From assembly GCA_916610825.1 (NCBI GenBank), contig OU744449.1, forward strand, positions 12,159,520 through 12,223,519: DNA of 64,000 nt, given 5' to 3'. This stretch comes from Haliclystus octoradiatus. Taxonomy: Eukaryota > Cnidaria > Staurozoa > Stauromedusae > Haliclystidae. Of this stretch, positions 59,883 through 64,000 are shown in pieces (within the stretch, counting starts at the first letter, position 1; each line of letters starts with the position of its first letter). Made by a program: the position numbers and the translations under genes. The notes under the pieces are model-generated. The model was not told the DNA's origin and ran no database searches. It saw only the letters and a program-made list of their open reading frames with translations.

Positions 59883-60067
59883 CTAATCTAGTCACCTCTA
59901 GTGATGCTATTTGCCATACGTTACTATTATCTCCAGTAGGAAGGCATGTAAAGAATATTAGCTGGGTAATCATGTTATATTATTATATGTATCTCTCCAT
60001 CAAGAAATAAAACTGCCTCTTAAATATTGATCTTTCGTCTCGCTGTAACACGAATAACCATCAATTT

Positions 60068-60733
60068 GGGCTCAATACGAGATTATCAAATCACCAATTC
60101 AGAGAATTCATGATCTAACTAAATATTTCCCAAAGCAGAATCCAATGACACTCATGCAGCGCTGCATACAATGAAATTGATCTTCTTGATGCTGAGGATT
60201 GTGCAAACTGTAAAGGCGATGCACTGAGAAGCGAAACTTAAACTTTTGGTATAAGAACCAGTAAAATGTTGCTGAACCTACATGTTTCTTTTTAATGCTG
60301 TCAAACTCAACTAATGACACTCATTTACCCAAATCTGAGGGTCGGTTTTCTATTTATCTGTTCGCTCTTACTAAAATATAATAAGCATAACATTGTATCA
60401 ATAAGCAAATAATATACTTATGTTGATGCTGAATCACCTATCATTTCTTGTTTGTTCGCTCCTGAGGAAGTCAAGTGGTGGTATCATACAGAACAATTAC
60501 AATACCACTTACTTGGAACAAGACATATATAGGAATCAGAGATTTTGTTCGCAGAATCAAATGTGATCCCTCATTTCACATCAATATTTTGGAATAAAGC
60601 CGATTTGATGGATTTTCGTTGTAGAGTATGGCATATGCATGCAGCGCTGTAGGAGAGGAGTTTGATTCTTTTTGACATTTTGGGAAATCACAAATTCTCG
60701 GAATTGATGATTTGACAATCTCGTATTGAGCCT
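60068..60733. repeat. Element with diverged inverted arms of about 110 bp
   Basis: The left arm starts GGGCTCAATACGAGATTATC and includes GCAGCGCTGCAT; the right arm carries the inverse (GCATGCAGCGCTGTAGG, then GACAATCTCGTATTGAGCC). By eye the arms are about 75-80% alike. It ends about 58 bases before the candidate first exon at 60791. Confidence 0.65.
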
Positions 60734-60790
60734 GATTCATATAGTTATTCACATCGCAACAACGAGACAAAAGATAAATGGCCATCGATC

Positions 60791-60848
60791 ATGGCGTCAG
60801 CAGGAAGATTAACATTACGAAAAGCACTTCGAGACTATTGTCTTGTAG
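60791..60848 (+). CDS. Candidate first coding exon of an unidentified gene
   Basis: ATG at 60791 opens MASAGRLTLRKALRDYCLV, followed by a good GTGAGT donor at 60849 (phase 1). The basic, Ser/Leu-rich N-terminus could be a mitochondrial presequence. No continuing exon was recognised in the rest of the window, so the gene would run past 64000 or the call is false. Confidence 0.35.
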
Positions 60849-61040
60849 GTGAGTACGTCAAGTTAATATTAACTTAATAAGGAAATAAATAATCTACTAT
60901 TGTTCATTTATGTGTAGTAGCGTTTTTTCTGATTTCAAATGCTACTAAGCCAATTGAAATGAAGGCTAATAAATAAGCCAGTTTGTTTGAGAATTCAGTC
61001 CACACTCCACAGACCACAATGGAATCTTAGAATTTGGAAC

Positions 61041-61728
61041 GCCGGTATTTACGCCAAAATTACGCCAAGCCAAGTCAGCATTCAAGAATACGCCAAAGAG
61101 CCCAAATTTAGTTGAAAACTATTAAGAATTATCAAATTTCCACGCCAAAAGAAATCAAATTTGCGTAAAATCAACCCAGTTCTATATCCGGCCCTGACTG
61201 CATTGTTGCGCTTATGATATTTTGTATTTTAAAGAAGGTTTAGTACCAATTCAAGAAAAATGCGCGGGGAATAGACAAAAAATGCAGTCAAGTATCCGCC
61301 GACCGGCGTAACATACATGGAATCATGGATTCCACCCAGGTTGAATAGAATGGTCCGCGCGGGGAATGCATTCCCCGCGCAATCTTTAGGAGTTGGTTTT
61401 AAACTCTATTAAAAGATAAATGCATTCCCCGCGCAAAACCAAGTTTTCTGAATTCTTTGCAACTAGGGATTCCACTATGGGTTTGAGTTAGCTCGTAGTT
61501 AAGACGTAGCATCATCAGGTGGCAAAATTATATAGTGACAATTGGATCATAAACTAGTACCCATAGTGGAATCCATGTATGTTAATCCGGATATATCCGG
61601 CGTAAAACTGAGTTGATTTTACGCCGATCTGGTTTCTTTGGCGTGAAAATTTAATTGTTTTCTATAGTTTTAAACTAAATTTGGGCTTTTTGGCGTATTC
61701 TTGAATGCTGGCTTGGCGTGGCGCCGGT
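61041..61728. repeat. Nested palindromic element with arms of about 150 bp
   Basis: The left arm (61041-61200; ACGCCAAAATTACGCCAAGC and AATACGCCAAAGAGCCCAAA) is the inverse of the right arm (61586-61728; TTTGGGCTTTTTGGCGTATT and GGCTTGGCGTGGCGCCGG). Between them are further inverted pairs: TAACATACATGGA/TCCATGTATGTTA and ACTATGGGT/ACCCATAGT. A GC-rich unit GCGCGGGGAATGC is repeated three times, one of them as a perfect palindrome at 61357-61380. Confidence 0.75.
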
Positions 61729-61729
61729 C

Positions 61730-62080
61730 TTCAAAGCATGGCAGCATAGATGCGTCCCCGAGATGAACATTTTTCTCGTGATTGCCGCCCCTGGAGCTGC
61801 TGTTTTCATCAAAAATCGGCAGTAAAAATGATTTTTTATCATTTTCTTTGCATTTTTTGCTGAAATGATGGATTTTGCCGCCCCTGGAGTCATATTTGAT
61901 CAAATTTGATCAGCTGCCGCCCCCGCCCCTAACTTTTTTGGCGCTGCCGCCCCCAAGATCTCGTCGAGATTGCCATTATTTGCAGAATGGGTGTGGCGTA
62001 ATTTTGGCTTAAATATCCGGCTATCCAAATTCAAGGATTCCACTATATGGAAGGCAGCTGCCATGATTTGCAGACCGGTC
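61730..62080 (-). repeat. Dispersed GC-richer repeat, copy 2
   Basis: Inverse of the 29260-29525 copy: GATCTCGTCGAGATTGCC and ATTATTTGCAGA at 61957-61985, with repeated GCCGCCCCTGGAG blocks at about 61785 and 61880. The open minus-strand frames across it are incidental. Confidence 0.6.
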
Positions 62081-62890
62081 TATAGGGGAATTCCATAATA
62101 TCGGAAATACGGCAGACTGGAAAATTTGCTGTTTGCGGGCAAGATCATGTGCAATCATTTTTGCAGCTGAAATTCCAGCTGCGCATTTCATAATTTATCT
62201 GTATTTTATAAGAAAATGACATAATCTCCATGATTATTTAGATGTTATATCTAAACTTGCCTACATGTGTGATCCACCTGCGCAAAATTACACCAGAATT
62301 TGGCTTTCAGCCACACATTTTCCAAGAAAAAATATGATCTTGGCCGTGCACAATGCATTCCTTCCAATCTGAGAAATACGTAGCCTACTGTTTACCAAGT
62401 TTACATTTTGACAGTGAGTCTGCAAGCAGGCTAGGAAATTCGATTCTGGGATTGTTTTCGCTTTAATTCAAATAATCACACTACTTTTCCTCAGAAATCG
62501 ACATTCATTTTAAAGATCTCTCAATAAGATGTATCGACTCATCTAATATAATATGATTTATTTATTAAATTGAATACACAGAGAAGGTCAAATTTCTAAT
62601 CACAAAGTCATAATTGCAAAATTTTGATAACTGGGGGCACAATAAAAATCAAATACTGTATAACAGTAGTAAGTATGAATAGATAGTCTTTCCTATCATA
62701 TACTTATGTAATTAAAAACACCTTGGAGAAAAAAGATACAAGAAAGTAATGTAGACCAATGAAAATACTTGCATTGTGTAACGGAAATTCTTCTCTAGAA
62801 ATACAATGTCACAGAAATATTTGTTTGAACAAAATTTATTTTGTAAACTACATCTTCTTAACACATCTATATAATAAAATGCATCTTAAC
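62081..62890. other. Region without recognised gene
   Basis: AT-rich sequence left of the terminal LINE. It contains one short GC-richer stretch (62100-62180) that partly resembles the element at 14785 (CAGACTGGAAAATTTG). No conserved frame. Confidence 0.4.
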
Positions 62891-62899
62891 TATATTCTC

Positions 62900-63560
62900 A
62901 ATACAATACTTATTACTCTTTATCGTCCAATATCCTTGACGTGCACTTGCTGCAAAGTTATGGAGAGAGTTATTGTCGACCAAATGTTATCATTTCTACA
63001 CAAGAACAATATTATTTCAGACCGTCAGTATGGTTTTCTAAGGAAACGTTCCACCTGCTGTCAACTTTTATCAACCTTGAACGAATGGTATAATGCAATC
63101 AATGCCAATGCTTGTGTTGATGCCGTATACATAGATTTTGCCAAATCATTTGACACCGTTAGGCTACACATACAAAGCTTTTGGCAAAACCAGATTCCAA
63201 TGGCATAAACCACGAGCTATTATCCTGGATAAAATCCTTTCTTTCAGGTTGTTTCCAAAGTGTTGTTATTAGAGAATTCACATCTGATACATTACCGGTT
63301 ACAAGTGGAGTCCCTCAGATGCCGGTCCTTGGACCATTGTTATTTTTGCTACACATAAATGACATTCGGGACTGTCTGGAAACAGGTTGCGAAGTACGCT
63401 TGTTTGCTGATGATGCTAAGTTTTTTGTATGTCGGCACGACCCAATTTCAACCAGTTCTCTTACTACTACCCTAACTCGTAGCAACTATTTCGATGAAAC
63501 TAGATTACAAGTTGCAAGCAAATGCATGCTTATGCTGAGTTGTGAATTATCTGGCTTGAT
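62900..63560 (+). mobile_element. Decayed LINE reverse transcriptase fragment
   Basis: Encodes YRPISLTCTCCKVMERV, GFLRKRSTCCQLLSTLNEWY and YIDFAKSFDTV (motif A), then in another frame WIKSFLSG, SGVPQMPVLGPLLF (motif B with Gln-Met in place of Gln-Gly) and LFADDAKFF (motif C). A frameshift falls near 63165-63185. It is truncated at both ends. It is the same broad family as the LINE at 26795 (about half of residues shared by eye) but clearly older. Confidence 0.8.
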
Positions 63561-64000
63561 TGGTTTAAGATAGATGCATGAAGAAATCTTTGTAGGAGAG
63601 CCGAGTGAAGCCGTAATTTCATTGAGAAAATATTTTATTTCGTCCTATGCTATTGAAAGAAGCAGAAAGTTCCCGGCACAGCCCGGAAAAATTGCGATGA
63701 TTATTCATTATTCATAACGTGGTTATTCAACATTACATTCAAGTGACTTCTGAAAAAGTATAGAATGGGAACCTTTTTATTATTTCTTTACATCTTATTT
63801 CATTAATTACAGTCATGTATACAGTTAATGATGGAGTGGAAGTTTGTATTGCAATTGTTTCTATATTTTATTTCTTTCATTGCACCGGGTATAAATTACT
63901 GGCTATAAAACTATCAGTAAATATTTTATATCATTGTAATTTAATTTCCATAACGCTAATAGTTTGTTTACAAATTTGATAAAATTCTATTCCAATGATT

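Noticed and set aside
61670-61903. Overlapping minus-strand frames of 77 and 72 residues
   Set aside because: They translate a dispersed GC-rich repeat; two frames open together reflect base composition, not coding.
1-64000. Retrovirus, LTR element, Polinton or other capsid-bearing element
   Set aside because: No integrase, protease, capsid, envelope or protein-primed polymerase motifs and no paired long terminal repeats were seen. The retroelement signals are of LINE and Penelope type.

Overview
The window is nuclear DNA from an animal. Its genes are interrupted by many GT-AG introns, it is AT-rich, and most of the non-coding sequence consists of small inverted-repeat transposons, Penelope-like and LINE fragments and tandem repeats. 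Every recognisable gene is a conserved metazoan gene. The protein divergence, the intron-rich structure and frequent copies of the octamer TAGGCCTA suggest a marine invertebrate, perhaps an invertebrate deuterostome such as a tunicate. That placement is inference and is not proven by the sequence.

Layout from left to right: (1) 1-4921 +, the 3' part of a SPOP-like MATH/BTB ubiquitin-ligase adaptor; (2) 6646-9091 +, an essential myosin light chain in five exons; (3) 9566-13759 -, HUS1 of the 9-1-1 DNA-damage clamp, complete in six exons; (4) 13925-13997 +, a tRNA-Arg(CCG) inside the short head-to-head interval between HUS1 and (5) 14363-26611 +, a ZSWIM2-type SWIM/RING/ZZ ubiquitin ligase in eleven exons that seems to lack the second RING; (6) 26795-28203, a 5'-truncated LINE with an open reverse transcriptase frame; (7) 28691-51336 +, acinus (ACIN1) in thirteen exons, with SAP, Q-rich repeat, RRM and RNPS1/SAP18-binding regions; (8) 52795-55691 -, complex I subunit NDUFB9, whose middle was not found; (9) 56315-57064 +, an intronless, intact 14-3-3 gene head-to-head with NDUFB9; (10) 57065-64000, mostly repeats, with one candidate first exon (60791) and a decayed LINE at the right edge.

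The genes do not form one pathway. They are housekeeping or regulatory genes: ubiquitin ligation (SPOP, ZSWIM2), checkpoint clamp (HUS1), splicing and exon junction (ACIN1), respiration (NDUFB9), cytoskeleton (myosin light chain) and phospho-signalling (14-3-3). HUS1/ZSWIM2 and NDUFB9/14-3-3 are divergent pairs that probably share promoter regions of about 600 bp.

The most unusual signals are a five-fold peptide repeat in acinus whose two best copies differ only at synonymous sites, a family of elements built from the palindrome GTTCATGAAC, a 2.1 kb foldback element with arms of about 270 bp, an intronic 11-bp array carrying dozens of AATAAA hexamers in the sense direction, and several near-perfect long hairpins in introns. 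No retrovirus, LTR element, Polinton, CRISPR array or toxin gene was recognised.
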